Positions 45,954 through 54,434 of a DNA stretch of 64,000 bases are shown piece after piece. The position numbers and the translations under genes are program-made. This DNA comes from Luteimonas padinae (GTDB taxonomy: Bacteria; Pseudomonadota; Gammaproteobacteria; Xanthomonadales; Xanthomonadaceae). The DNA is taken from NCBI RefSeq assembly GCF_014652935.1, contig NZ_BMZT01000011.1, positions 1 to 64,000 of the forward strand, written 5' to 3'. Each line of letters opens with the position of its first letter. The stretch's first letter is position 1. Below the pieces are notes generated by a model. That model was given only the letters and a program-made list of their open reading frames with translations, did not search any database and was not told the origin of the DNA.

Positions 45954-46256
45954 ATGGCCCGCTTCGCAAGCTTCCGCGAGTTCTATCCGTACTACCTCGA
46001 CGAACACCGCAACCGGACGTCGCGGCGCCTGCACTTCATCGGCAGCTGCGGGGCGCTCGCCTTCGTCGCCGTGACGCTCGCCACCGGCAACGCCTGGTGG
46101 CTGCTGGCGGCGCTGGCCTGCGGCTATGCCCTGGCCTGGGTCGGCCACTTCTTCTTCGAGAAGAACCGGCCGGCGACCTTCCGGCATCCGCTGTATTCCT
46201 TCGCGGGCGACTGGGTGATGTTCCGCGACATCCTCGCCGGCCGCATTCCGTTCTGA
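45954..46256 (+). CDS. Mpo1-like (DUF962) small membrane protein
   Basis: 100 residues. Conserved features of the DUF962/Mpo1 family: YYLDEHRNRTSRRLHFIGS at the N-terminus, two hydrophobic segments (about 28-62) and WVGHFFFEKNRPATFRHPLY near the C-terminus with conserved His and Glu. Yeast Mpo1 is an Fe-dependent dioxygenase of 2-hydroxy fatty acids; whether bacterial members share this is not established. It starts 36 bases after mazG and may be cotranscribed. Confidence 0.9.
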   Translation: MARFASFREFYPYYLDEHRNRTSRRLHFIGSCGALAFVAVTLATGNAWWLLAALACGYALAWVGHFFFEKNRPATFRHPLYSFAGDWVMFRDILAGRIPF

Positions 46257-46326
46257 TCTTCACGCGCTCTGGACAGGCCACCCGGCAGCCTTTCACAAAG
46301 CTGAAGACTGTCCTGCTGGAGGACTC

Positions 46327-47040
46327 ATGCGCGGATCGCAGGAACCCGGTGGCCTCGTCCTGATCGTCGAGGACAACCGGAACATTTCGGAAATGGTGGG
46401 TGAATACCTCGAAAGCCGCGGCTTCGAGGTGGACTATGCGGCCGACGGCCTTGATGGCTACAGGCTGGCGAGCGAGAACAACTACGACGTGATCGTGCTC
46501 GACCTGATGCTGCCGCGCCTGGACGGCATCGAGGTCTGCAAGCGCCTGCGCGAGGAAGCGCGCAAGTCGACGCCGGTGCTGATGCTGACCGCCCGCGACA
46601 CGCTGGACGAGAAGCTGACCGGTCTCGGCGCCGGCGCCGACGACTACCTGGTCAAGCCCTTCGCGGTGCAGGAGCTGGAGGCCCGGCTGCGCGCGCTGAT
46701 CCGGCGCGAGCGCCGCCAGGTGGGCTCGGAAGTGCTCAAGGTCGCCGACCTGGTGCTCGATCCGGCCAGCCTGCGCGCGACGCGTTCGGGTACCGAGCTG
46801 CAGCTGTCGCCGATCGGGCTCAAGCTGCTGACGATCCTCATGCGGGAGTCGCCGCGGGTGGTGAACCGGCAGGAGATCGAGCGCGAGATCTGGGGCAACA
46901 GCCTGCCGGACTCGGACACGCTGCGCAGCCATCTCTACAACCTGCGCAAGACCATCGACAAGCCCTTCGACAAGCCGCTGCTGCACACCGTGCAGAGCGC
47001 CGGCTACCGGATCGCCGACATCGAGCAGCCGCCCGCCTGA
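46327..47040 (+). CDS. OmpR-family response regulator
   Basis: 237 residues. N-terminal receiver with Asp59 (VLDLMLPRLDGIE), acidic pair in VLIVEDNRNI and Lys in DYLVKPFAV; C-terminal winged-helix OmpR/PhoB DNA-binding domain (about 135-232, LSPIGLKLLTILMRESPRVV and TLRSHLYNLRKTIDKPF). GGAGGA precedes ATG 46327. The 70-base upstream gap contains CTTTCACAAAGCTGAAG (46290-46306), an imperfect dyad that could be an autoregulatory site. It forms a two-component pair with the next gene; the target could be the macAB-type operon that follows. I cannot assign a specific name. Confidence 0.92.
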   Translation: MRGSQEPGGLVLIVEDNRNISEMVGEYLESRGFEVDYAADGLDGYRLASENNYDVIVLDLMLPRLDGIEVCKRLREEARKSTPVLMLTARDTLDEKLTGLGAGADDYLVKPFAVQELEARLRALIRRERRQVGSEVLKVADLVLDPASLRATRSGTELQLSPIGLKLLTILMRESPRVVNRQEIEREIWGNSLPDSDTLRSHLYNLRKTIDKPFDKPLLHTVQSAGYRIADIEQPPA

Positions 47041-47057
47041 GGGCGGCGGATCCGCTG

Positions 47058-48356
47058 ATGCCCCAAGGACTACCGCGCAAGCTGCGGCGCGTGTTCGTGC
47101 TGCAGGCCGTGTTGGCGATCATCGCGGTCGTCACGTGCATGTACGTGGCGACCGTGTTCGCGCGCGGCCAGATCGCGTCCGACTGGATGCAGGCCGAAGC
47201 GGACCGCTTCTGGCAGGAGCTTGCGCGGGACCCCGCCTATCCGCCGCCCTGGACGCAGTCGGTGAACGGCTACTTCGTGCCCGAGGGCGCCGATGCGCTG
47301 GCGCTGGGGGTGCCCGCCACCTTCGTCGAGGCAGGGCCCGGCCGCCACCTGCTGCGCGAACCCGGGCCCTCGCAGCGGCTGCTGGTCCAGGACGGTCCCG
47401 GCGGCCGGCTCTACCTGCGGGTCACCTTCCACCTGATGGACCGCGTGGGAAGCTGGTCGCTGGTGATCGCGGCCCTGGTGGCGATGGGGGCGATCGGCGC
47501 CGTCAGCTGGCTGAGCTACCGGATCGCGCGCCGGATGGTGCTCCCGGTGACCGCGATGGCGAGCGAGGTCGCGCACTGGGATCCGCGCCAGCCGGACCTC
47601 GACGCCATCGAGCCGGGACAGCTCCCGGGCGAGGTCGGACGCGAGGTCCGGCTGCTGGGCGGTGCCATCCGCGGCCTGGCCGAGCGGAGCCAGTCGTTCA
47701 TCCGCCGCGAGCGCGACTTCACGCGCGAGGCGAGCCACGAACTGCGCACGCCGCTGACCGTGGTGCGCGTGGCGACCGACATGCTCCGCCGCGACCCCGA
47801 ACTGCCGCCGAGGATGCAGCGCTCGCTGGACCGGGTGCAGGTGGCCGCGCGCGACATGGAGGCCGTCGTCGACGCCCTGCTGATCCTGGCGCGGGAGGAC
47901 GAGCCGGTCGCGACCGAGGAAGTCGAGGTGCTCGAGGTGGCGGCGGAAGCCGTCCGCATCGGCACCGTGCTGCTCGACGAGCTGGGGAACTCCGCGGTCG
48001 TCGACCTGACACTGGTCGAGCGCGCCACGCCGGTCCTGTCCGGGTCGCGGCGGGCGATGGCGGTGATCCTCGAGCAGCTGGTGCGCAATGCCTGCACCTT
48101 CACCGCTGCCGGCCGCATCGAAGTCGTCGTCGGCGACGACCGCGTCGAGGTCAACGATACCGGCGTCGGGATGGATCGCGACGTGCTGGAACGCGTCTTC
48201 GAACCGTTCTACCGCGCCGACCAGTACGTGGGCGGCCGCGGCCTCGGCCTCGCGGTGGTGCGCCGCCTCGCGGGGCGGTTCAACTGGACGATCTCGATCG
48301 ACAGCACGCCCGGGCAGGGCACCCGGGTCACGCTGAAGTTTCCGCGCGCACGCTAG
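47058..48356 (+). CDS. Sensor histidine kinase
   Basis: 432 residues. Transmembrane helix 1 (about 11-33), a periplasmic sensor of about 100 residues, transmembrane helix 2 (about 132-155), a HAMP-like linker, then HisKA with phospho-acceptor His227 (EASHELRTPLTVVR) and HATPase (LEQLVRNACTF, VNDTGVGMD, GGRGLGLAVVRRL). The last 20 residues end in FPRAR. Starts 17 bases after the response regulator, so same transcript. The signal is unknown; macA starts 61 bases downstream. Confidence 0.94.
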   Translation: MPQGLPRKLRRVFVLQAVLAIIAVVTCMYVATVFARGQIASDWMQAEADRFWQELARDPAYPPPWTQSVNGYFVPEGADALALGVPATFVEAGPGRHLLREPGPSQRLLVQDGPGGRLYLRVTFHLMDRVGSWSLVIAALVAMGAIGAVSWLSYRIARRMVLPVTAMASEVAHWDPRQPDLDAIEPGQLPGEVGREVRLLGGAIRGLAERSQSFIRRERDFTREASHELRTPLTVVRVATDMLRRDPELPPRMQRSLDRVQVAARDMEAVVDALLILAREDEPVATEEVEVLEVAAEAVRIGTVLLDELGNSAVVDLTLVERATPVLSGSRRAMAVILEQLVRNACTFTAAGRIEVVVGDDRVEVNDTGVGMDRDVLERVFEPFYRADQYVGGRGLGLAVVRRLAGRFNWTISIDSTPGQGTRVTLKFPRAR

Positions 48357-48417
48357 CGGTCAACCGCCGTCGCACTGGTGCGTTAGGCTCCCTGACCCCA
48401 GCCGGACCCCGTACCGC

Positions 48418-49914
48418 ATGAGCCCACGTCCCAAGCGCGCCGACAGGCGCTCCCGCAAGCCGATCGCCGTCGTCGTTGCCGTGTTCCTGGCCGTGGCGGC
48501 GGGTGGCTGGTACCTCGTCCAGCGCGACGCCGATGCGGAGGCCGGGACCTGGCGCACCGTCGAGGTCGAGCAGGGCGACATCCGCGTCGCGATCTCCGCC
48601 ACCGGCACGCTGAGCGCGATCTCGACCGTGGTCGTGGGCAGCCAGATCTCGGGCCAGGTCACCGACGTGCTGGTCGACTTCAACGACAAGGTCGAACAGG
48701 GGCAGGTGATCGCGAAGATCGACCCCAGCAGCTACCAGGCGCAGATCGAACAGGGCTCGGCGCAGATCGCCAACGCCCGGGCCAGCCTGGCCCAGGCCCA
48801 GGCCAGCCTGAAGAACGCCGAGCTCGACTACCGCCGCAAGGCGGAGCTCGGCGACCGCCAGCTGGTCGCGCGGAGCGATGTCGACCTGGCGCGCGCGGCG
48901 CTCGACCAGGCGCGCGCGCAGGTGGCCTCGGCGCAGGCCCAGATCGGCCAGCAGACGGCGGCCACGCAGACCACGCGCATCAACCTCGAGCGCACGGTGA
49001 TCCGCTCGCCGGTGGATGGCGTGGTGCTCACGCGCACGATCGAGCCGGGCCAGACCGTGGCCGCGAGCCTGCAGGCGCCGGAACTGTTCACGATCGCGGA
49101 AGACCTGTCGAAGATGAAGATCGAGCTCGCGGTGGACGAGGCCGACATCGGCCAGGTCCAGCCCGGGCAGCGGGTAAGCTTCACCGCCGACGCCTTCGCC
49201 GACCGCGAGTTCTCCGGCGTAGTGGAGCAGGTGCGGCTGGCCGCGACGAACACCAGCAACGTGGTCACCTATCCCGTCGTGGTCACCGTCGACAACAGCG
49301 ACGGCACGCTGCTGCCGGGGCTGACGGTCAACGCCGAGATCGAGGTCAGCCGCCGCGACGGCGTGCTCAAGGTCTCCAACGCCGCGCTGCGCTACAAGCC
49401 CACCAGCGCCGAGGGCCCGGTGGCCGCGGCGTCGGGCCGCGGCGCGCGTGCCGGCGTCACCGACGACCTGCGCCGCGAAGCCGCCGCCCTGGCGCTGGCG
49501 CCGGCGCAGCAGGCGGCCTTCGACGAGGCGATCGCCGCGATCCAGGCCCGGCAGGAGGCACGCCAGGCGGCTCCCGCGGCGCCGAGCGGCGGCGGCCCCG
49601 GTTTCGGCTCGCGCGGCGGTGGCGGAGCGCCTTCGGCGGCGATGTCCTCGCAGATCCGCCAGCGCATGCTGCAGCGCTACCGCGACGACTTCGCCGGCTT
49701 CCGCGCCAGCCTCGACGAGGACCAGGCGCGGCGCTGGGACGCGGCGGTGGCCAGCCTGGTCGGCGCCACGCGGACGACGGTATACCGCCTGTCGGGCGGC
49801 AACCCCGAGCCCGTCATGGTCCGCGTCGGCGCGTCCGACGGCACCATGACCGAGATCTCCGGCGCCGTGCAGGCCGGTGACGTGCTGGTGACCGGCGAGC
49901 GCGCGGCGCGATGA
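48418..49914 (+). CDS. macA: MacA-like periplasmic adaptor (HlyD/RND-type membrane fusion protein)
   Basis: 498 residues versus about 371 in E. coli MacA. N-terminal anchor helix (about 17-36), lipoyl-like half VEVEQGDIRVAISATGTLSA, coiled-coil hairpin (about 105-185), lipoyl return RTVIRSPVDGVVLTRTIEPG, beta-barrel domain, then an unusual helical insertion of about 110 residues (about 330-450, with a Gly-rich stretch GGGPGFGSRGGGG and QIRQRMLQRYRDDFAGFRAS) inside the membrane-proximal region. MacA links the MacB ABC transporter to a TolC-type channel to export macrolides, peptides or lipids. Stop and macB start overlap by ATGA. Confidence 0.9.
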   Translation: MSPRPKRADRRSRKPIAVVVAVFLAVAAGGWYLVQRDADAEAGTWRTVEVEQGDIRVAISATGTLSAISTVVVGSQISGQVTDVLVDFNDKVEQGQVIAKIDPSSYQAQIEQGSAQIANARASLAQAQASLKNAELDYRRKAELGDRQLVARSDVDLARAALDQARAQVASAQAQIGQQTAATQTTRINLERTVIRSPVDGVVLTRTIEPGQTVAASLQAPELFTIAEDLSKMKIELAVDEADIGQVQPGQRVSFTADAFADREFSGVVEQVRLAATNTSNVVTYPVVVTVDNSDGTLLPGLTVNAEIEVSRRDGVLKVSNAALRYKPTSAEGPVAAASGRGARAGVTDDLRREAAALALAPAQQAAFDEAIAAIQARQEARQAAPAAPSGGGPGFGSRGGGGAPSAAMSSQIRQRMLQRYRDDFAGFRASLDEDQARRWDAAVASLVGATRTTVYRLSGGNPEPVMVRVGASDGTMTEISGAVQAGDVLVTGERAAR

Positions 49915-50615
49915 ACACCGCCGTCCCGATCATCGAGACCCGCGCCCTGGGCAAGGTCTATTCGGCGGGCACCGAGGCCGAGGTCGTGGCGCTGAAGGAC
50001 GTCGACCTGCGCATCGAGCGCGGCGCGTTCGTCGCCATCATGGGGCCGTCGGGTTCGGGCAAGTCGACGCTGATGAACCTCATCGGTTGCCTCGATACGC
50101 CAAGCACCGGCAGCTACCACTGCGATGGCGTCGATGTCTCCACGCTCGACGCGGAAGAGCTGGCGTCGCTGCGCCGGGAGAAGATCGGCTTCGTCTTCCA
50201 GGGCTTCCACCTGCTGCCGCGGATGAGCGCGCTCGACAATGTAGCGATGCCGCTGGCCTATGCCCGCGTGCCCCCGGACGAGCGCGCGCGCATGGCCGCC
50301 GAGGTGCTGGAGGCGGTGGGGCTGGGCGGCCGCACCGGCCACCGGCCGAACGAACTTTCGGGCGGCCAGCAGCAGCGCGTGGCGATTGCCCGCGCGCTGG
50401 TCAACCGCCCGCCGCTGCTGCTGGCCGACGAGCCCACCGGCGCGCTGGATTCGAAGACCGGCGAGGAGATCCTGGCGCTGTTCAAGCGGCTGCGCGACGA
50501 GGGCCACACGGTGGTCCTGATCACCCACGATGCCGAGGTCGCGGCGCACGCCGACCGCACCTACGTGATTCGCGACGGCGAGCTGCATCCGGAACACGCG
50601 GAGGCCGCGGCATGA
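49911..50615 (+). CDS. MacB-type ABC transporter ATPase
   Basis: 234 residues, a stand-alone nucleotide-binding domain (in E. coli MacB it is fused to the permease). Walker [17 protein letters not shown]-loop [13 protein letters not shown], signature [15 protein letters not shown], Walker [19 protein letters not shown] and H-loop LITHD. It belongs to the LolD/MacB/FtsE class with the GxLD after Walker B. Overlaps both neighbours by ATGA, giving a tightly coupled macA-ATPase-permease operon. Confidence 0.96.
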   Translation: MNTAVPIIETRALGKVYSAGTEAEVVALKDVDLRIERGAFVAIMGPSGSGKSTLMNLIGCLDTPSTGSYHCDGVDVSTLDAEELASLRREKIGFVFQGFHLLPRMSALDNVAMPLAYARVPPDERARMAAEVLEAVGLGGRTGHRPNELSGGQQQRVAIARALVNRPPLLLADEPTGALDSKTGEEILALFKRLRDEGHTVVLITHDAEVAAHADRTYVIRDGELHPEHAEAAA

Positions 50616-51847
50616 AGTTCAGCGACGTCATCCGCACCGCCGTGCACGCCCTGCGCGGCAACTGGATGCGCAGCGTGCTTACCTCGCTGGGCGTGATCAT
50701 CGGCATCGCCGCGGTGATCGTCATGGTGTCGGTGGGGCAGGGCACCCAGTCGGAGATCGACAAGATGGTGTCGGGGCTGGGTTCGCAGCGCCTGGACATC
50801 TCGCCGGGCTCGCGGCGCGGCCCGGGCGGCGTGCGCCAGAGCGCGTCGAGCTTCTACACGCTCACCGAAGGCGACGTCGAGGCGATCCGCAGCGACATCC
50901 CCGAGGTGCAGTACGTCTCCGGCTCGCTCAACGGCAGCACCCAGGTGGTCTACGCCGAGAACAACTGGTCCAGCCGCTGGCAGGGCGTGCAGCCCGACTA
51001 CTTCGACATCAACGCCTGGACCCTCGTCGAGGGCGAGGCCTTCGATGCCCAGGACTACGGCGGTGCGGCCAAGGAAGTGATCCTGGGTGAGACCGTGCGC
51101 CGCGAGCTGTTCGGCGACGAGCCCGCGATCGGCCAGACCGTGCGCCTGGGCCGCGTGCCCTTCGTGGTCGTGGGCGTGCTCGCGCCCAAGGGGCAGGGCG
51201 GCTGGGGCCAGGACCAGGACGACGTGGTGATGGTGCCGATGCAGACCGCGCGCCGCCGGCTGCTCGGCTCCATGGGCCTGCCGCCCGGTGCCGTCATGCA
51301 GATCGCACTCACCGTGGCCGATGCCGACGACCTGGGCTACGTGCAGGGCGAGGTGGAATCGCTGCTGCGCCAGCGCCACCGTATCGCGCCGGGCGGCGAG
51401 GACGATTTCAGCGTCCGCAACATCTCCGAGATCGTGGCCACGCGCACCGCGACCACGCGGCTGATGTCGCTGCTGCTGGGCGCGGTGGCGACGATCTCGC
51501 TGATCGTGGGCGGCATCGGGATCATGAACATCATGCTGGTGTCGGTCACCGAGCGCATCCGCGAGATCGGGCTGCGCATGGCCGTGGGCGCGGGGCCGTC
51601 GGACGTGCGCCGGCAGTTCCTGGCCGAGGCGATGCTGCTGTCGCTGGTCGGCGGCGCGCTCGGCATCGTGATCGGGGTCGCGGGGGCGCTGCTGGTGGGG
51701 CGCTTCGGTGACCTGCCGGTGGTGCTGAACGGGCAGGTGGTGGGCCTGGCAGCCGGGTTTTCGGTCGCCACCGGCCTGTTCTTCGGCTACTACCCGGCGC
51801 GCAAGGCGTCGATGCTTGATCCGATCGAGGCGCTGCGCTCGCAGTAG
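50612..51847 (+). CDS. MacB-type ABC transporter permease (FtsX fold)
   Basis: 411 residues. Transmembrane helix near the N-terminus (MRSVLTSLGVIIGIAAVIVM), a large periplasmic MacB_PCD-type domain (about 45-280) and three C-terminal transmembrane helices (about 285-400) with IVGGIGIMNIMLVSVTER and REIGLRMAVGAGPSDVRRQF, the FtsX-type coupling signature. It works as a mechanotransmission permease with the preceding ATPase and the MacA adaptor. The ATG overlaps the ATPase stop. No TolC-like gene is nearby, so the outer-membrane channel is encoded elsewhere. Confidence 0.95.
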   Translation: MKFSDVIRTAVHALRGNWMRSVLTSLGVIIGIAAVIVMVSVGQGTQSEIDKMVSGLGSQRLDISPGSRRGPGGVRQSASSFYTLTEGDVEAIRSDIPEVQYVSGSLNGSTQVVYAENNWSSRWQGVQPDYFDINAWTLVEGEAFDAQDYGGAAKEVILGETVRRELFGDEPAIGQTVRLGRVPFVVVGVLAPKGQGGWGQDQDDVVMVPMQTARRRLLGSMGLPPGAVMQIALTVADADDLGYVQGEVESLLRQRHRIAPGGEDDFSVRNISEIVATRTATTRLMSLLLGAVATISLIVGGIGIMNIMLVSVTERIREIGLRMAVGAGPSDVRRQFLAEAMLLSLVGGALGIVIGVAGALLVGRFGDLPVVLNGQVVGLAAGFSVATGLFFGYYPARKASMLDPIEALRSQ

Positions 51848-51956
51848 GCACTAGGGTCGACCCCATCGGGGGCGGCCCCGGGTTGGCGGCTGCCGGCGGG
51901 AGCGGGACACTCGCTCCATCGCGGCTGCCGCCGCTCTCTGCGGGACGGAGACACCA

Positions 51957-52625
51957 ATGACCGCCATCCACAGCATTTCCTGGGGCGACACCCTGTCCCA
52001 GATCGCGCAGCGCTACGGCACTTCGGTCAATGCGCTGATGGACGCCAACTCCCAGATCAAGGACGCGGACCTGATCTACGCCGGCGATTCGCTGAACATC
52101 CCCGGCGCGACCGGCTCGCAGGGCGGCGCGGGCGCTGCCGGGGGTCCGGGTGGGCCGGGCGGTACGACCGGCGTCGACGGCGTGAAGGGGGGCGGTCCGG
52201 TCAGCGGCAACAACGCCGCGGCGATCGCCGAGCAGTTCATCGGCCGCAACGCCGGCGAGCTGAAGTACAGCGACGAGCTGCCGATGCAGAGCTGGGTGCC
52301 GAACAACGTCAACTGCGCGAATTTCGTGTCGGCGTGCCTGCAGAAGGCCGGCCTCATCGACGCCGGCCAGGCCAGCGCCTCGGTCGACCAGCTGGCGAAC
52401 AACCTCAAGGGCGATGGCTGGCAGACGGTGTCGCTGGCCAATGCCAGCCCCGGCGACGTGGTGCTGATGCAGCGCAACGGGCAGTCGCACGTGGTGCTGT
52501 TCGCGGGCTTCGAGAACGGGCAGCCGAAGTTCATCGGGTCCAACAACGTCAACGCGGACGGTTCGCAGCGCATCAGCTGGGGCGGCGCGTCGGGCAACTA
52601 CGAGATCATCACCCCGCCGCGCTGA
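51957..52625 (+). CDS. LysM domain protein with NlpC/P60- or CHAP-like amidase domain
   Basis: 222 residues. It begins directly with a LysM peptidoglycan-binding domain (HSISWGDTLSQIAQRYGTSV to LNIPG, residues 4-50) with no signal peptide. A collagen-like Gly/Ala/Pro linker (about 52-85) leads to a papain-like fold: catalytic Cys in NVNCANFVSACLQKAG, GDVVLMQRNGQSHVVLFAGF with the His, then GSNNVN. The Cys-His arrangement is that of peptidoglycan amidases/endopeptidases. Lack of a signal means it could be a cargo of a specialised secretion system, released by lysis, or intracellular; no immunity gene is recognised with confidence. AGACACC precedes ATG 51957. 109 bases separate it from the exporter operon. 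Confidence 0.82.
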   Translation: MTAIHSISWGDTLSQIAQRYGTSVNALMDANSQIKDADLIYAGDSLNIPGATGSQGGAGAAGGPGGPGGTTGVDGVKGGGPVSGNNAAAIAEQFIGRNAGELKYSDELPMQSWVPNNVNCANFVSACLQKAGLIDAGQASASVDQLANNLKGDGWQTVSLANASPGDVVLMQRNGQSHVVLFAGFENGQPKFIGSNNVNADGSQRISWGGASGNYEIITPPR

Positions 52626-52648
52626 TGCAGCTCGCGCCGTGGTCGACA

Positions 52649-52682
52649 GTGAGCCGGGTTCCGTCCCGGCTCGCTGCGTTTT
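52649..52682 (+). terminator. Candidate terminator after the LysM gene
   Basis: GAGCCGGG (52651-52658) pairs perfectly with CCCGGCTC (52665-52672) around a 6-base loop, followed after 6 bases by four T. Moderate strength; it lies 25 bases past the stop in the gap before a convergent gene. Confidence 0.55.
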
Positions 52683-52749
52683 GCGGACGGGGAATTGCAG
52701 GCCTGCGACGGCCCTCGGACGGCCGGCGCCAGAAACGGAACGGCGGGCG

Positions 52750-53343
52750 CTAGAAACCGAACAGCGCGCGCGGCGCCGCGTGTTCCTGCGGCCAGCCCAG
52801 CCAGGCCACGTCGCCCGGGCCGATGGCGAAGTCCACCACCGTCCAGTGGCCCGTTTGCGGAGCCTCCGCGGCGACGGCCGCGTCGGCGTCCTCCTGCGGC
52901 AGGCCGGCCTGGTCGCGGGCTGCCGCCTCGGCAGGAGCGGCCGGACCGGCTCCGGCTGCCACGGATTCCCGGGCGCCATCGGACGCATCGCCTGCCGCGT
53001 CGCCTTCGCGACGCAGCAGCGCCACGTAGACATCCGACATCGCGCCCTGTTCCGCCGCATCGGCGAAGCGCGTGCCAGAGACGTCGATGCGACCGCCCCC
53101 GGGGGAGCGCATGTTGCCGATCACGAAGGCCCAGTTGCCCAGGCGGTCGATGCGTTCGACCGCGAGTTCGACGTTGCGCCCGAACTCCGTGTTCAACGGC
53201 GTCATCGCGGCGCCGAGGACCGCATCGTGGACGGGATCGCCGGCCGCCAGCGGCTGCGGATTGGCCTGTGCGAACGAAGGATTCATGGCAGCTCCGAGGG
53301 CGAGGGCGGTCATCGCCCCGAGAATAACAGCGGCCTGGCGCAT
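52750..53343 (-). CDS. Secreted protein of unknown function with a disordered insert
   Basis: 197 residues. ATG 53343 is favoured because AGGAGG lies 6 bases upstream; an in-frame ATG at 53382 lacks such a site. Signal peptide MRQAAVILGAMTALALGAAM, ending near SFA-QA. The mature protein has a folded-looking part (AAMTPLNTEFGRNVELAVER through VYVALLRREG, about 50-115), an Ala/Gly/Asp/Glu-rich low-complexity insert (about 116-162), then a C-terminal block HWTVVDFAIGPGDVAWLGWP. The two ordered blocks look like one domain split by the insert. Family not recognised. It lies 70 bases downstream of the SGNH lipoprotein gene, possibly cotranscribed. Confidence 0.72.
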   Translation of the reverse strand: MRQAAVILGAMTALALGAAMNPSFAQANPQPLAAGDPVHDAVLGAAMTPLNTEFGRNVELAVERIDRLGNWAFVIGNMRSPGGGRIDVSGTRFADAAEQGAMSDVYVALLRREGDAAGDASDGARESVAAGAGPAAPAEAAARDQAGLPQEDADAAVAAEAPQTGHWTVVDFAIGPGDVAWLGWPQEHAAPRALFGF

Positions 53344-53413
53344 GCCCAGCCTCCTGGTCCGGTTGTGCGACGGCTGCATCATCGCAGGCGTGGTCTTCGC
53401 GGCGGGTGAAGTG

Positions 53414-54184
53414 TCAGCGCAGCCGCGGCGCGATCGCTTCCCGCCAGATGCCGTAGCCGCGCGCGTTCATATGCAGCCGGTCGGCGATGAACAGCTCGCC
53501 GCGCGGTTGGCCCGATGCGTCGAGCATCGGCGTGGCGACGTCGATGTAGCCCGTCCCGGGCTGGCCGCGCAGCCAGGCCTCGACCCTTGCGTTGGCCTCC
53601 CGTTGCAGCGGCAGCTGCGCGAAGCGCGCGGGACTGGGTTTGATCGAGACCCAGAGGATGCGGGTGTCCGGCAGCGCCGCCCGCAGCCGCGCGACCAGCA
53701 GACGCGTGTCCGCCAGCACCTGCGCGGGCGTGCGCCCGGCGTCGATGTCGTTCTCGCCGGCATAGAGCAGCAGGACGCGCGGGCGGTAGCGAATGGCGAC
53801 CTGGTCCGCGTGCCATGCCAGATCGCGCACCTGGGAGCCGCCGAACCCGCGGTTGAGCACGGGCGTCCGGGGGAAATCCGCGCGCAGCGAATCCCACATC
53901 CGGAACGAGGAACTGCCGGCGAAGACCACCGGGTGGGGCGGCGGCGGGTGCGCTTCGTCCCGGGCCGCGAACCGCGCCATGTCCGCCTGCCAGTCCGGCG
54001 AGGAGACCGGATCCAGATGCCCGGCGAGCGGCGCGGACGCCGTCGTCGAGCCTGCGGCCGGCGTCTCCGGCTGCGTGGCGCAGGCGCCAGGCAGCAGCGC
54101 CAGGACGACACAGGCCAAGGCGGCCGCGGCGCGCGGGATGGAGATGCGCGGGCCGGTGGCGCGCGTGCGGCTGGGGCGATCCAT
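53414..54184 (-). CDS. SGNH/GDSL-type hydrolase lipoprotein
   Basis: 256 residues. Signal peptide with lipobox LLPGAC (about 30-35). SGNH blocks in order: nucleophile Ser in VVFAGSSSFRMWDSL, Gly in NRGFGGSQVRDL, Asn in YAGENDIDAG, and the DxxH pair in DRLHMNARGY. These are the four hallmark residues of esterases/lipases and acetylxylan-type esterases. Probably anchored to a membrane facing the periplasm. The substrate is unknown. Confidence 0.92.
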   Translation of the reverse strand: MDRPSRTRATGPRISIPRAAAALACVVLALLPGACATQPETPAAGSTTASAPLAGHLDPVSSPDWQADMARFAARDEAHPPPPHPVVFAGSSSFRMWDSLRADFPRTPVLNRGFGGSQVRDLAWHADQVAIRYRPRVLLLYAGENDIDAGRTPAQVLADTRLLVARLRAALPDTRILWVSIKPSPARFAQLPLQREANARVEAWLRGQPGTGYIDVATPMLDASGQPRGELFIADRLHMNARGYGIWREAIAPRLR

Positions 54185-54317
54185 GGATGGACTCCGGGCA
54201 GGGGCCTGCGGCCAGTGGAGCAGCGCGCGTCCCCGGGCACAACCGGGGGCGACCGGCCGCGCACGCCGCCTTGTGGCAAAATTGCCCGCTTACTGGTCGG
54301 ACGCGGCGCTGATTCGC

Positions 54318-54422
54318 ATGCAGTTCCCATCCCCGTGGTGCCCGGAGGGCAGCCGCATCCCCGCCGCCGGCCTCGCTGGCGCCCTGCCGGTCGCGCCAAC
54401 GCGCTCCAGCGGTTGGCGCTGA
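54318..54422 (+). other. Possible leader ORF and hairpin ahead of dgkA
   Basis: The 250-base gap 54185-54434 contains a GGCAAAATTGCC dyad (54276-54287) near a likely promoter, then a 34-codon frame starting ATG 54318 (MQFPSPWCPEG...) whose stop is 12 bases before the dgkA start. Its last codons form a perfect hairpin, GCGCCAAC (54393-54400) with GTTGGCGC (54412-54419). It could be a leader peptide or just a structured 5' region; no ribosome site was recognised. Confidence 0.3.
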
Positions 54423-54434
54423 GCAGGGAAGACG

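Noticed and set aside
53344-53382. Earlier start (ATG 53382) for the secreted protein
   Set aside because: It adds an Arg-rich stretch before the signal peptide and has no ribosome site, whereas AGGAGG precedes ATG 53343.
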